In this document: positions 8,469-17,697 of the stretch, in pieces
Numbering within the stretch: position 1 is the stretch's first letter
How the letters are laid out: every line of letters starts with the position of its first letter
Made by a program: the position numbers and the translations under genes
The notes under the pieces: model-generated
Told to the model about the DNA's origin: nothing
What the model saw: the letters and a program-made list of their open reading frames with translations, nothing else
The model's database searches: none
Assembly (NCBI GenBank): GCA_015059245.1
Contig: SVAU01000011.1
Location: 1 to 53,314 of the forward strand
Length of the DNA stretch: 53,314 nt
Origin: Bacillota bacterium
Lineage (GTDB): Bacteria; Bacillota_I; Bacilli_A; RF39; UBA660
Direction of reading: 5' to 3'

Positions 8469-9227
8469 ATGGAACTAAAAATAGCAACATACAATATTAG
8501 TGGTGGTTTCTACTGTGGAGACGAATCTCAAGAATATCTAGATAGAGAAGCAGCTGCATCAGTGGATAACAAACTACTAGATGAAATAATAAAAACAATA
8601 AACGAAGAAAATATAGATATAATATGTTTTCAAGAAATTATAACTACAAAAGAAACTAAATATATAGAAACAATTATTAATAAAACAAATCTAAAATATC
8701 ATGACTCATATGAATTAAGTCCATGTAACTTAGTAAAAGATACAAACTGTGGTTTAGCTATATTATCTAAATATCCAATTACAAATAGTATAAAAGAAGT
8801 ATTTACTAATCCAAAACTATCAAAAACAACATCTAGTGGAAACACATACTATACATATGACAAAGGATATCTACTATCAACAATAAATATTAATGATGAA
8901 ATCCTAAACTTATTAACACACCATGGTTTTCCATTCCGTAGATTTAATTCAACACCAGAACAAAATCCTTCAGTTTTCCAAGAATTTGATAACGTTATAA
9001 ACAGCCTAAAACCAAATATAGTAACAGGAGACTTTAATTCAGAAAACTTTATGGATTTAATGAACCAAACAAATAAAAATTATAAAAGATTATTTAATGA
9101 AATAACTACAGTAGACGATAAACGATTTGACGATATACTTCTTCCTAAAGAACAAGAATATATTTCTAAAAAAATAATAAAATCTTTATCAGATCATTTC
9201 TTACTAATAGTAGAAATAAAAATATAA
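8469..9227 (+). CDS. Endonuclease/exonuclease/phosphatase (EEP) family protein
   Basis: A 252-residue EEP-fold phosphodiesterase or nuclease. Its catalytic landmarks are in the expected order: Asn in IATYNISGG near the N-terminus, Glu in IICFQEI (about residue 58), a His in THHGFPF, the Asp-Phe-Asn triplet in VTGDFNSE, and the terminal Ser-Asp-His in SLSDHFLL. I start at ATG 8469 behind AAGGAGAA. It is the third gene of the HIT-GNAT-EEP operon and ends at a terminator. Relatives cleave DNA, phosphoinositides or sphingomyelin; the lack of a signal peptide points to an intracellular phosphodiester. Confidence 0.82.
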   Translation: MELKIATYNISGGFYCGDESQEYLDREAAASVDNKLLDEIIKTINEENIDIICFQEIITTKETKYIETIINKTNLKYHDSYELSPCNLVKDTNCGLAILSKYPITNSIKEVFTNPKLSKTTSSGNTYYTYDKGYLLSTININDEILNLLTHHGFPFRRFNSTPEQNPSVFQEFDNVINSLKPNIVTGDFNSENFMDLMNQTNKNYKRLFNEITTVDDKRFDDILLPKEQEYISKKIIKSLSDHFLLIVEIKI

Positions 9228-9228
9228 T

Positions 9229-9253
9229 AAATCTCGGGAATACCGAGTTTTTT
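9229..9253 (+). terminator. Rho-independent terminator
   Basis: CTCGG pairs with CCGAG over a short loop, followed by T6. Confidence 0.75.
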
Positions 9254-9274
9254 ATATTAAATTAAATATCTAAA

Positions 9275-9283
9275 TGTTATAAT
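9275..9283 (+). promoter_or_regulatory. Extended -10 promoter for the purine operon
   Basis: TGTTATAAT lies 34 bases before the permease start. The leader is too short for a purine riboswitch and none is seen. Confidence 0.55.
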
Positions 9284-9317
9284 CTATTTAAGAGTAAAAA
9301 CTCAAGAAGGAGGAAAT

Positions 9318-10679
9318 ATGTTAAATAAAATATTTAAATTAAAAGAAAACAAAACAACAGTTGCAACAGAACTTATAGCAGGATTAACTACTTTTATGGC
9401 AATATCATACATAATATTTATTAATCCTAACATTCTATCTTTAACAGGTATGGATTATAACTCTGTATATGTAGCAACAATATTAGCATCTATGATAGGA
9501 ACATTCTTCATGGGAGTATTTGCAAATGTTCCATACGTACAAAGTGCAGGACTTGGTCTTAATGCATTATTTACTTACACAATATGTGGTACTTTAGGTT
9601 TTACTTGGCAACAAGGTCTAGCAATGGTATTTATATGTGGTGTAATAAATGTATTAATAACAGTTACAAGCGTTAGAAAAAAAGTAATTAAAGCAATCCC
9701 AGAATTTATGCAAGATGCTATTACTGTAGGTATAGGTTTATTCATAACTTATATCGGAGTAAAGAGTGCTGGATTACTAGAATTCTCTGTATCATCAGTA
9801 AATAATGGTATAGCATCAGCAGATGCCGTAGTACCACAATTATCAGTATTCAATACAGCATCAATAATAGTAACTTTAATTGGTTTAGTTATAACAGCAA
9901 TACTAGTATCAAGAAAATCTAAAAATGCTTACCTTAAATCAATTATAATAACTACATTAATAGGATTAGCATTTGGAGTAACTAAACTACCAGACTTTTC
10001 AAATTATAAATTAATACCTTCTATAGAACCAACATTTCTACAACTAGACTTCAGTGGTCTATTAACTGCTAAAGCAGGTCTTGTAGTAGTAATAATGACT
10101 ATATTTACATTAGTAATATCAGATTTATTCGATACTATAGGTACATTTATTGGTACTGGAAAAAAATCAGGTATATTTAAGATAGATAAAGATGGCAACA
10201 TGCCACCAAATCTAGAAAAAGCTCTAGTATGTGACTCATCTACAACTATTGTAGGAGCACTACTTGGTACTAGTAATGTAACCACATATGTAGAAAGTAG
10301 TGTAGGTATTGAAGCAGGCGGAAGAACTGGATTAACAGCAGTATCTGCAGCAATATGTTTTGGTCTATCTTTATTCTTAGCACCAATAGTATCATGTGTA
10401 CCAATGGCGGCAATAGCACCAATCCTTATCTTCGTAGGACTATCTATGATAGAAAACGTAGCTAAAATAGATTGGAAAGACATGCTAATAGCAATACCTT
10501 CATTCTTTATAATAGTAATGATGCCATTATCATATTCAATTACAACTGGTATTCAATTTGGTTTTATCTTCTATATCATAGTTAATTTATTTAATAAAAA
10601 GAGTAAAGAAGTATCACCAATTATCTACATATTTACAATATTATTTATAATAGACTTTATATATAAAGCAATAGGATAG
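9318..10679 (+). CDS. NCS2-family purine permease (adenine/hypoxanthine/guanine type)
   Basis: A 453-residue inner-membrane transporter with about 12-14 hydrophobic segments. It belongs to the AzgA/PbuG branch of nucleobase:cation symporters: the N-terminal block TELIAGLTTFMAISYIIF, the QSAGLGLNALF motif near residue 75, the conserved SDLFDTIGTFIG block near 265-280, and the GTSNVTTYVESS block. The ribosome site AAGGAGGA is strong. The adenine deaminase gene starts nine bases after its stop, so adenine is the most likely cargo, with hypoxanthine or guanine as alternatives. The length is typical. Confidence 0.92.
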   Translation: MLNKIFKLKENKTTVATELIAGLTTFMAISYIIFINPNILSLTGMDYNSVYVATILASMIGTFFMGVFANVPYVQSAGLGLNALFTYTICGTLGFTWQQGLAMVFICGVINVLITVTSVRKKVIKAIPEFMQDAITVGIGLFITYIGVKSAGLLEFSVSSVNNGIASADAVVPQLSVFNTASIIVTLIGLVITAILVSRKSKNAYLKSIIITTLIGLAFGVTKLPDFSNYKLIPSIEPTFLQLDFSGLLTAKAGLVVVIMTIFTLVISDLFDTIGTFIGTGKKSGIFKIDKDGNMPPNLEKALVCDSSTTIVGALLGTSNVTTYVESSVGIEAGGRTGLTAVSAAICFGLSLFLAPIVSCVPMAAIAPILIFVGLSMIENVAKIDWKDMLIAIPSFFIIVMMPLSYSITTGIQFGFIFYIIVNLFNKKSKEVSPIIYIFTILFIIDFIYKAIG

Positions 10680-10688
10680 GTGATTAAC

Positions 10689-12371
10689 ATGAATTATGAC
10701 TTAGTACTTAAAAACATAAACTATCTAGACATTAAGTCACATTCATTCAAACAAGGTGATATAGCTATTAAAGATGGATATATAAAAGAAATATCTAACA
10801 ATCTTACAGGTACTATAGAAAAAGATTGTACTAACAAATACTTAGTACCAGGATTCATAGACAGTCATATTCATCTTGAAAGTAGTATTATTAATCCAGT
10901 AGATTTCGCTAAAATGGTATCTCTACATGGAACTACAGCAGTAGTAACAGATCCACATGAAATAGCTAATGTATGTGGTCGTGATGGTATAAAATGGATG
11001 ATAGAAAAAACAAAAAATCTTCCAATAGATGTATACGTAATGATATCATCTTGTGTACCAGCAACACCATTTGATGAATCTGCATATACTTTAGATAGTA
11101 ATCAAGTAGAAGAATGTTTTAACTTAGATAAAACAAGAATACTTGGTTTAGCAGAAATGATGAATTACCCAGGAGTAATAAACAATGACCCTGAAGTATT
11201 AAAGAAAATAAAAATAACAAAAGATAAAAATCTCAGAGTAGATGGTCATGCTCCAGGACTAACTGGAAAAGACTTTGAAAAATACTTACTAGCAGGTATA
11301 GAATCAGATCATGAATGTCGTACTTTAAAAGAAGCAACAGATAAACTAGACATAGCAATAAAAAATAATAAAGACTTTTACATTATGATAAGAGAAGGAA
11401 CAGCTGCTAAGAACTTAGAAGCTTTATATGAACTTATCAACATAGATAAGTATAAAAGTTGGGCTACATTCGCAACAGATGATAAACACCCTGAAGAAAT
11501 ACATGAAGATGGGCACATCGACCACATAATAAGAAAAGCTATTAAATTAGGAGTAAATCCTATAGATGCTTACATAACAGCATCATATAATGCAGCTAAA
11601 TACTTTAGACTAGAAGAACTAGGTAGCATAGAACCAAATAAAAAAGCTAACTTAGTAATACTATCTAATATAGAAGAATGTACTATCGAAACAGTATATA
11701 AAGAAGGAATAGAACTTACAAAAGAGAAAATATCTAACTGGGAACCAAATCATGTCCCAAATTCATTAGAAGAAAAAGTAAGAAATTGCATAAACATGAA
11801 ACCAGTAACTAAAGAAGACTTTTATTGTAAAGGAATCCCAAAAAAAGTAATAGGCCTAGTATCAAAAGAACTAATAACTACAGATGAAGGTCTATCTACA
11901 GATTATCAACTAGATAAAGACATAATAAAAATAGTAGTAATAGAGCCTCATAATGGAACAATGCATACAGGAATATGTTACTTAAAAGGTCTAGGTTTAC
12001 AAAGTGGAGCAATAGGTACAACAGTAGCTCACGATTCACATTACTGTATAATAGCAGGAACAAATGACGAAGACATAGCACTAGTAGCAAACGAAATAAG
12101 AAAAATGCAAGGAGGAAAAATAGTAGTAAGAGATGGTAAAGTACTAGAATCTCTAGCGCTACCAATAGCAAATCTTATGACAGATATTCATCCTATGCAA
12201 GTAGTAGAAAAGATGAAAAAAATGAAAGAATATGCAAACATAACTAATAAAGAAGTAGACCCTTTCATGAACTTATCATTTGTAAGCTTAGCAGTAATAG
12301 GAGAATTAAGACTATTACCAGGTGGAGTATTCGATGTAGCTAACTGGCATTTTATAAAAGAAAGACTATAA
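10689..12371 (+). CDS. ade: Adenine deaminase
   Basis: A 560-residue metal-dependent amidohydrolase that converts adenine to hypoxanthine and ammonia. The amidohydrolase signature GFIDSHIHLESS gives the metal-binding His60-x-His62. Other Ade hallmarks are DPHEIANVCG, LAEMMNYPGVI, DGHAPGL, the SDHE motif and the C-terminal GGxFDVANWHF ending. I start at ATG 10689, using AGGTGAT at 10678-10684; the same AGGTGATTAAC-ATG context precedes the gene at 38330. It forms an operon with the upstream permease, giving an adenine uptake and salvage module. Confidence 0.94.
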   Translation: MNYDLVLKNINYLDIKSHSFKQGDIAIKDGYIKEISNNLTGTIEKDCTNKYLVPGFIDSHIHLESSIINPVDFAKMVSLHGTTAVVTDPHEIANVCGRDGIKWMIEKTKNLPIDVYVMISSCVPATPFDESAYTLDSNQVEECFNLDKTRILGLAEMMNYPGVINNDPEVLKKIKITKDKNLRVDGHAPGLTGKDFEKYLLAGIESDHECRTLKEATDKLDIAIKNNKDFYIMIREGTAAKNLEALYELINIDKYKSWATFATDDKHPEEIHEDGHIDHIIRKAIKLGVNPIDAYITASYNAAKYFRLEELGSIEPNKKANLVILSNIEECTIETVYKEGIELTKEKISNWEPNHVPNSLEEKVRNCINMKPVTKEDFYCKGIPKKVIGLVSKELITTDEGLSTDYQLDKDIIKIVVIEPHNGTMHTGICYLKGLGLQSGAIGTTVAHDSHYCIIAGTNDEDIALVANEIRKMQGGKIVVRDGKVLESLALPIANLMTDIHPMQVVEKMKKMKEYANITNKEVDPFMNLSFVSLAVIGELRLLPGGVFDVANWHFIKERL

Positions 12372-12403
12372 AAAAGAAGTAACCTTGAGTTATTTCTTTT
12401 TTT
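12370..12403 (+). terminator. Rho-independent terminator
   Basis: A long A-rich arm (AAAAAAGAAGTAAC) pairs with GTTATTTCTTTTTT, then T. Confidence 0.8.
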
Positions 12404-12404
12404 A

Positions 12405-12416
12405 TGCTAGTATACT
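12405..12416 (+). promoter_or_regulatory. Extended -10 promoter
   Basis: TGCTAGTATACT carries overlapping TAGTAT and TATACT hexamers directly after a terminator. An in-frame ATG at 12404 lies in this promoter and is therefore not the start of the next gene. Confidence 0.45.
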
Positions 12417-12436
12417 CCCCGTATAGAGGGATAATT

Positions 12437-13162
12437 ATGGGTAAAATAAGAAATATAAACTACATAAATAAAATAGGTATAAAAAAAGTACTATGTCATA
12501 CTAACATGGGAAACACAATATATATACTTAATAATGGTCAAAAATATAAAGAATTCAGCGAAGATTATAGAGACTTAAGCGATTCTATCAACAGAGAATT
12601 CCAAGAATCATTATTACAACAAACTGATGAATATGGCCATAGTATAATAAGCTACCCAGAAATAGTAATATCATCAAAAAAAGAATTATTCGGTATAGTA
12701 GGTACATTTGAACAAGGAACACCACTATTAGAAATAGATCCTCTAATCCAAATAGACTATCTATTAAATCTTATAGATAAATTAGAAGAAGGTATCAAAG
12801 ATATCTCCCTAAAAGGATGGAACCTAGAAGATTTACATGAAGAAAACATACTTATAAATCCAATATCTACAACTTCACCAATACGCATAATAGATACTGA
12901 TTACCATGTTCTACAACTACAAAAAGATAGATTAGAACTATATAGAACTAACATGAAAAGAATATTTAGTGCAATAGTAACAAGTATAATCCCATCTATT
13001 TGTAAATCAAATATCTTAAAAGATAAAGATGTAGAACAACAATATGTTCTAGCATCAAATGGTACTATAAAAGTAAGTGACTTCCTAAGATATCTATTGT
13101 TTAAAATAAAAATATCTACAAAAGAACAACTAACTATAAAAACATTACAAAAATCGATATAA
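12437..13162 (+). CDS. Protein-kinase-like (PKL fold) protein, orphan
   Basis: A 241-residue protein with a reduced kinase or aminoglycoside-phosphotransferase-like fold. The catalytic loop reads NLEDLHEENILINP, matching the (H)xDxHxxN pattern of that superfamily with Asp and Asn in place, and RIIDTDYH supplies the metal-binding Asp of the DFG-equivalent. The N-lobe is short (NTIYILNNGQKYKEF), with Lys candidates for ATP. I start at ATG 12437 behind AGAGGGATAA. It sits alone between ade and prfB. It could phosphorylate a small molecule or a protein; similar small proteins of this type remain unnamed. Confidence 0.65.
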   Translation: MGKIRNINYINKIGIKKVLCHTNMGNTIYILNNGQKYKEFSEDYRDLSDSINREFQESLLQQTDEYGHSIISYPEIVISSKKELFGIVGTFEQGTPLLEIDPLIQIDYLLNLIDKLEEGIKDISLKGWNLEDLHEENILINPISTTSPIRIIDTDYHVLQLQKDRLELYRTNMKRIFSAIVTSIIPSICKSNILKDKDVEQQYVLASNGTIKVSDFLRYLLFKIKISTKEQLTIKTLQKSI

Positions 13163-13168
13163 CTAATA

Positions 13169-13177
13169 TGTTATAAT
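13169..13177 (+). promoter_or_regulatory. Extended -10 promoter for prfB
   Basis: TGTTATAAT is 16 bases before the prfB ATG at 13194, giving a leader of roughly 10 bases. Confidence 0.5.
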
Positions 13178-13193
13178 AATAATGGTGATTTAA

Positions 13194-14289
13194 ATGGAAA
13201 CAAGAGAAATAAAAAATAAACTAACTGATTTAGAAGATAAACTATCTACAATAGGGAGGTCTCTTTGACATAGATGGTAAAACCCAAGAAATATCAACTA
13301 TCGAAAAAGAAATGAACACTCCAGGTTTTTGGGATAACATCGACCATGCTAATAAACTAAATAAACAATTAACTTTCTTAAAGAAAGAAACAAGTGAATA
13401 CAATCGACTTACAAAAGAAATAACTAGTAGTAAAGAAATTCTAGAACTAATAGAACTAGAATATTCAGAAGAACTACTAATTGAATTAGAAAATACAATA
13501 AAGTCCCTAGAAACAAGCGTAGAAGAACTAGAAATCAACACACTGTTGAGTGGAGAATACGACGATTCCGATTGCTTCTTAGAAATACATCCAGGAGCAG
13601 GTGGAACAGAATCATGTGACTGGGCAAGTATGTTACAAAGAATGTATCAAAGATTTTGTGACAAACAAGACTTCACTTATGAAATAATGGAACAACAAGC
13701 AGGTGAAGAAGCTGGTATTAAATCAGTAACAATACATATAAAAGGAAACTTTGCTTACGGATATTTAAAATGCGAAAGAGGAGTACATCGTTTAGTAAGA
13801 ATATCCCCATTCGATTCAAATAAACGTAGACACACATCATTTGCGTCAGTATCAGTAGTCCCAGAAATAGATCAAAACATTAACATAGAAATAAAAGACG
13901 AAGATATAAGAATAGATACTTATTGTGCTAGTGGACATGGTGGACAAGGAGTAAATACAACTCCATCAGCAGTTCGTATAACACACTTTCCAAGTAAAAT
14001 AGTAGTTACTTGTCAAAATGAACGTAGTCAAATTCAAAACAAAGAACAAGCAATGAAAGTATTAAAAAGTAAATTATTTGCTATAGAACAAGAAAAGAAA
14101 CAACAAGAAATGGCAGCGCTAAAGGGTATATCAACTGGTATAGACTTTGGTAGCCAAATAAGAAGTTATGTTCTAGAACCATATACTATGGTAAAAGATA
14201 CTAGAAGTAACTTTGAAATGACAGATGCCGAAAAAGTACTAGATGGCGAAATAAAACCATTCATAGAATCAATACTTAAAATGAAATAG
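13194..14289 (+). CDS. prfB: Peptide chain release factor 2, with programmed +1 frameshift
   Basis: RF2 ends translation at UGA and UAA. The gene is split: 24 codons from ATG 13194 reach CTT-TGA (stop at 13266-13268), and the main frame resumes at GAC 13267. The slip site CTTTGAC with AGGGAGGT at 13253-13260 just upstream is the classic autoregulatory +1 frameshift, in which low RF2 lets ribosomes shift and make more RF2. The joined product is 364 residues, the family norm. The RF2 codon-reading tripeptide SPF is at 204-206 and the catalytic GGQ at 249-251. It confirms that UGA is a stop codon here. Confidence 0.97.
13253..13269 (+). promoter_or_regulatory. Programmed +1 frameshift site of prfB
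   Basis: An internal Shine-Dalgarno-like AGGGAGGT, two bases, then CTT-TGA-C. The in-frame UGA is the sensor for RF2 level, and the +1 slip on CTT moves the ribosome onto GAC. Confidence 0.95.
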
Positions 14290-14303
14290 AAAAGAGGTGT
14301 AAT

Positions 14304-15623
14304 ATGAAAGAAACAATTGCATACCTAAAAAGTTTATTAAAAGATAATGATACCATTATCATTGGTCTATCAGGTGGACCAGATTCAATGTGTTTACTAG
14401 ACATCATTAGAAATCTAAATAAAAAAATAAATATAGTATGTGCACATATCAATCACAATATTAGACAAGAAAGTTTTGAAGAACAAAAATATATGGAAGA
14501 ATATTGTAAAAGCAACAATTTAATCTTCGAAACAACTACATTTGATAAAAAAAGTGAAGACCAAGACTATAATGAATTAGAACTAAGAGAAAAGAGATAT
14601 AACTACTTTGAATCACTTATCAAAAAATACAAAGCAAAATATCTATTTACAGCTCATCATGGTGATGACCTAGTAGAAACAGTTCTTATGCGTATCTCAA
14701 GAGGATCCAATCTAAAAGGTTATACAGGATTCCAAGTAGAAACAAAGAAAAAAGACTATAAAGTAATCAAACCATTAATATTCATGACTAAAGATGATAT
14801 TAATACATACAACAAAGAAAACAATATTCCTTATGTTCTAGATAAAACAAATGATGAAGACAATTATACAAGAAATAGATATCGTCACAATGTATTACCA
14901 TTTCTAAAGAAAGAAAATGAAAATATACATTTAAAATATCTTAAATTCAGTAGAGAGTTATTAACATACTACGAGTACGTAGACAAAATTATTACCAAAG
15001 AAATAGATAAGAGATTCGAAAAGAATACACTAGATATCGAAGGATTCTCTAGACTAGACAAACTTATTCAAACAAAAATTATTGAATATATTCTAGATGA
15101 TAATTACATAGACAATTTATATCTAGTAAGTGATAAACATGTTAATTTAATACTTAATATTATTGACAATCCGAAACCTAACATAGAAATTAACTTACCA
15201 GATAATCTTCGTATTACAAAATCATATAATACTTTAAAAATTACTAGAAACAAAAAAAGTAATCAAGAATACAATATTCCTATTACAGAAGATACTTCAT
15301 TACCTAATGGTAAATCTATTAGAATAATAAAAAATACAGATAGTAATAGTAATTATTACATAAGATTGAATAGTAAAGAAATAACTTTACCATTATATGT
15401 AAGAACACGTAAAGAAGGAGATAAAATGTTTGTAAAAAACATGGAATCTTCAAAGAAAGTAAAAGATATATTTATTAATAGTAAGCTATCAAAAGAAGAA
15501 AGAGATACCCAACCAATTGTAGTAGATAAAGAAGGAAATATCATTTGGTTACCAGGTATAAAAAAATCTAAATTTGATAAAGCAAAGAATGAAAACTATG
15601 ATATAATATTATGGTATAATTAA
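14304..15623 (+). CDS. tilS: tRNA(Ile)-lysidine synthetase
   Basis: A 439-residue N-type ATP pyrophosphatase that converts C34 of the CAU-anticodon tRNA-Ile to lysidine, which makes it read AUA. The PP-loop IIGLSGGPDSMCLL (SGGxDS) is near residue 25; CAHINHNIR and TAHHGDDLVETVLMR follow in order, all TilS-specific. The C-terminal third carries the TilS tRNA-binding domain, ending in WLPGIKKS. AUA codons are very frequent in this window, so the enzyme is surely essential. The gene follows prfB by 14 bases and precedes ftsH; the usual hpt between tilS and ftsH is absent. Confidence 0.95.
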   Translation: MKETIAYLKSLLKDNDTIIIGLSGGPDSMCLLDIIRNLNKKINIVCAHINHNIRQESFEEQKYMEEYCKSNNLIFETTTFDKKSEDQDYNELELREKRYNYFESLIKKYKAKYLFTAHHGDDLVETVLMRISRGSNLKGYTGFQVETKKKDYKVIKPLIFMTKDDINTYNKENNIPYVLDKTNDEDNYTRNRYRHNVLPFLKKENENIHLKYLKFSRELLTYYEYVDKIITKEIDKRFEKNTLDIEGFSRLDKLIQTKIIEYILDDNYIDNLYLVSDKHVNLILNIIDNPKPNIEINLPDNLRITKSYNTLKITRNKKSNQEYNIPITEDTSLPNGKSIRIIKNTDSNSNYYIRLNSKEITLPLYVRTRKEGDKMFVKNMESSKKVKDIFINSKLSKEERDTQPIVVDKEGNIIWLPGIKKSKFDKAKNENYDIILWYN

Positions 15624-15652
15624 ATTTATATAAAAATTAGAAGGAGACAGAC

Positions 15653-17566
15653 ATGAAAAAGAAAAAAAGAAATAATCTTTTTTCTGGAGCAGCACCTTAC
15701 ATTATCCTTGTTGTTGCTTTATTAACTGTATGGATTTTTGCTGGTAGCGGAAGCAAACAAACAGAATTATCTACAGGAGAATTAATACAAGCATTAAAAA
15801 AAGGTGAAGTAACAGAAATTACAATCACACCAAAAAGTAGTGAAGGGTTAGTTTATGTAGAAGGTAAATTAGACGGGTATAAAGAAGATGAAACTTTTAT
15901 AGCACAAATTATAGCAACTGCTGATGAAGTTACATATATTACTGACTACGTAGAAGCTAATGATATAAAAGAGTTTAATACAAAGAAAGATCCAGGATCA
16001 AGTGATTTTATGTACATTATAGTAAATACTGTACCATTTATAATCCTTATCGTTGGAGGATACGTTCTATTCTCTAGACTATCTGCAGGAAATAATAAAT
16101 CAATGGATTTTGGAAAAAGCCGTGCTAAATTAAGCGAAGATGGTGGACAAACAAGATTCAGTGATGTAGCTGGGCTTAAAGAAGAAAAAGAAGAAGTACA
16201 AGAATTAATCGACTTCTTAAAGAACCCTAAAAAATTCCAAAAACTAGGAGCAAGAATACCTAAAGGAGTTCTACTAGTTGGTCCTCCAGGAACAGGTAAA
16301 ACATTACTTGCTAAAGCAGTTGCTGGTGAAGCAAACGTTCCATTTTATTACATAAGTGGTTCTGATTTCGTAGAACTATTCGTAGGTATCGGAGCATCTC
16401 GTGTTAGAGATATGTTTAAACAAGCAAAACAAAGTGCACCATGCTTAATATTCATCGATGAAATCGATGCAGTTGGACGTCAAAGAGGTACTGGATTAGG
16501 TGGAGGACATGATGAACGTGAACAAACACTTAACCAATTACTTACTGAAATGGATGGCTTTGGTGTAAACGAAGGTATTATTATCATCGCTGCAACAAAT
16601 AGACCAGACGTATTAGACCCAGCATTATTAAGACCAGGAAGATTCGATAGACAAGTAACAGTAAGTTTACCTGATGCTAAAGAAAGAGAAGAAATTCTTG
16701 GTGTACATGCTAAAAACAAAACATTTGCTGATGAAGTAAATTTAAAGAATGTAAGTCAAAGAACTCCAGGATTCAGTGGAGCAGACCTTGAAAACTTACT
16801 TAACGAAGCTGCATTACTTGCAGTAAGAAGAGATAAAAAAGCTATCACAATGGAAGAAATTGATGAAGCTACAGACAGAGTTCTTTTAGGACCTGCTAAA
16901 AAATCTCGTGTAATAACAGAAAAAGAAAAACGTTTAGTTGCAATCCATGAAGCAGGACATGCTGTAATCGGATTAAAACTACAAGATGCTCAAGAAGTAC
17001 ACAAAATCACTATTATACCTAGAGGTGTAGCTGGTGGTTATACAATGATGCTTCCTAAAGAAGAAAAAATGGCTATCATGACTAAAGAAGAACTAGTATC
17101 ACAAATCACAGGTTTACTTGGTGGACGTGCTAGTGAAGAAAACTTCATAGGAGAAATTACTACAGGTGCTTCAGACGACTTAAAACGTGCTACTAAGATT
17201 GCTAGATCAATGGTTACTAAATATGGTATGAGTGATCTTGGACTTGTTCAACTTGAACATGAACAAGAAGGTGTATTCTTAGGTAGAGATTATGCTAAAT
17301 CTAAAGACTACTCTGATCAAGTTGCATTAGAAGTAGATAAAGAAGTAAGAAAAATACTTGATGAATGTTATAAAAATGCTAAAAAATTATTATCTAAACA
17401 TGAAACTCTAGTATTATTACTTGCAGATACTTTAATGGAACATGAAACATTAAATAGAGAACAAATTAGATCTTTAGTAGAAACTGGTAAATTACCAGAA
17501 AGTGTAACTAAAGAAGAAAAAAAAGAAGAAAAAGAAGAAACTTCTGAAACTGAAGATAAAAAATAA
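15653..17566 (+). CDS. ftsH: ATP-dependent zinc metalloprotease FtsH
   Basis: A 637-residue membrane-anchored AAA+ protease that degrades damaged membrane proteins and selected regulators. It has two N-terminal membrane segments (about residues 12-28 and 120-143) flanking a short outside domain. The AAA module has Walker A GPPGTGKT at 210-217, Walker [11 protein letters not shown], and the second region of homology [19 protein letters not shown]. The zinc protease motif HEAGH is at 432-436. The C-terminus is a Lys/Glu-rich tail typical of Gram-positive FtsH. Strong AAGGAG before the ATG. Length is normal. Confidence 0.97.
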   Translation: MKKKKRNNLFSGAAPYIILVVALLTVWIFAGSGSKQTELSTGELIQALKKGEVTEITITPKSSEGLVYVEGKLDGYKEDETFIAQIIATADEVTYITDYVEANDIKEFNTKKDPGSSDFMYIIVNTVPFIILIVGGYVLFSRLSAGNNKSMDFGKSRAKLSEDGGQTRFSDVAGLKEEKEEVQELIDFLKNPKKFQKLGARIPKGVLLVGPPGTGKTLLAKAVAGEANVPFYYISGSDFVELFVGIGASRVRDMFKQAKQSAPCLIFIDEIDAVGRQRGTGLGGGHDEREQTLNQLLTEMDGFGVNEGIIIIAATNRPDVLDPALLRPGRFDRQVTVSLPDAKEREEILGVHAKNKTFADEVNLKNVSQRTPGFSGADLENLLNEAALLAVRRDKKAITMEEIDEATDRVLLGPAKKSRVITEKEKRLVAIHEAGHAVIGLKLQDAQEVHKITIIPRGVAGGYTMMLPKEEKMAIMTKEELVSQITGLLGGRASEENFIGEITTGASDDLKRATKIARSMVTKYGMSDLGLVQLEHEQEGVFLGRDYAKSKDYSDQVALEVDKEVRKILDECYKNAKKLLSKHETLVLLLADTLMEHETLNREQIRSLVETGKLPESVTKEEKKEEKEETSETEDKK

Positions 17567-17569
17567 TAA

Positions 17570-17607
17570 GAAAAGGAAAACTAAAAACTAAGTTTTCCTT
17601 TTTTTTA
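17570..17607 (+). terminator. Rho-independent terminator
   Basis: AAAAGGAAAACT pairs with AGTTTTCCTTTT over a seven-base loop, followed by T. Confidence 0.9.
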
Positions 17608-17630
17608 TTAAGAGAAAATTCATAAAACCT

Positions 17631-17659
17631 ATGACATTTCAATATATATATGATAAAAT
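17631..17659 (+). promoter_or_regulatory. Promoter of the parAB operon
   Basis: ATGACA and TAAAAT are separated by 17 bases, with TG one base before the -10 hexamer. Confidence 0.55.
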
Positions 17660-17697
17660 TATTTAGAGAAATAATACATGAAAAGGTGGTACATATT

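Noticed and set aside
9228..9317. Purine riboswitch before the adenine permease operon
   Set aside because: The leader after the -10 is under 30 bases and shows no three-way junction.
10004..10483. 159-codon open frame on the minus strand
   Set aside because: It lies wholly inside the purine permease gene, has no ribosome site and no protein-like composition; an antisense shadow.
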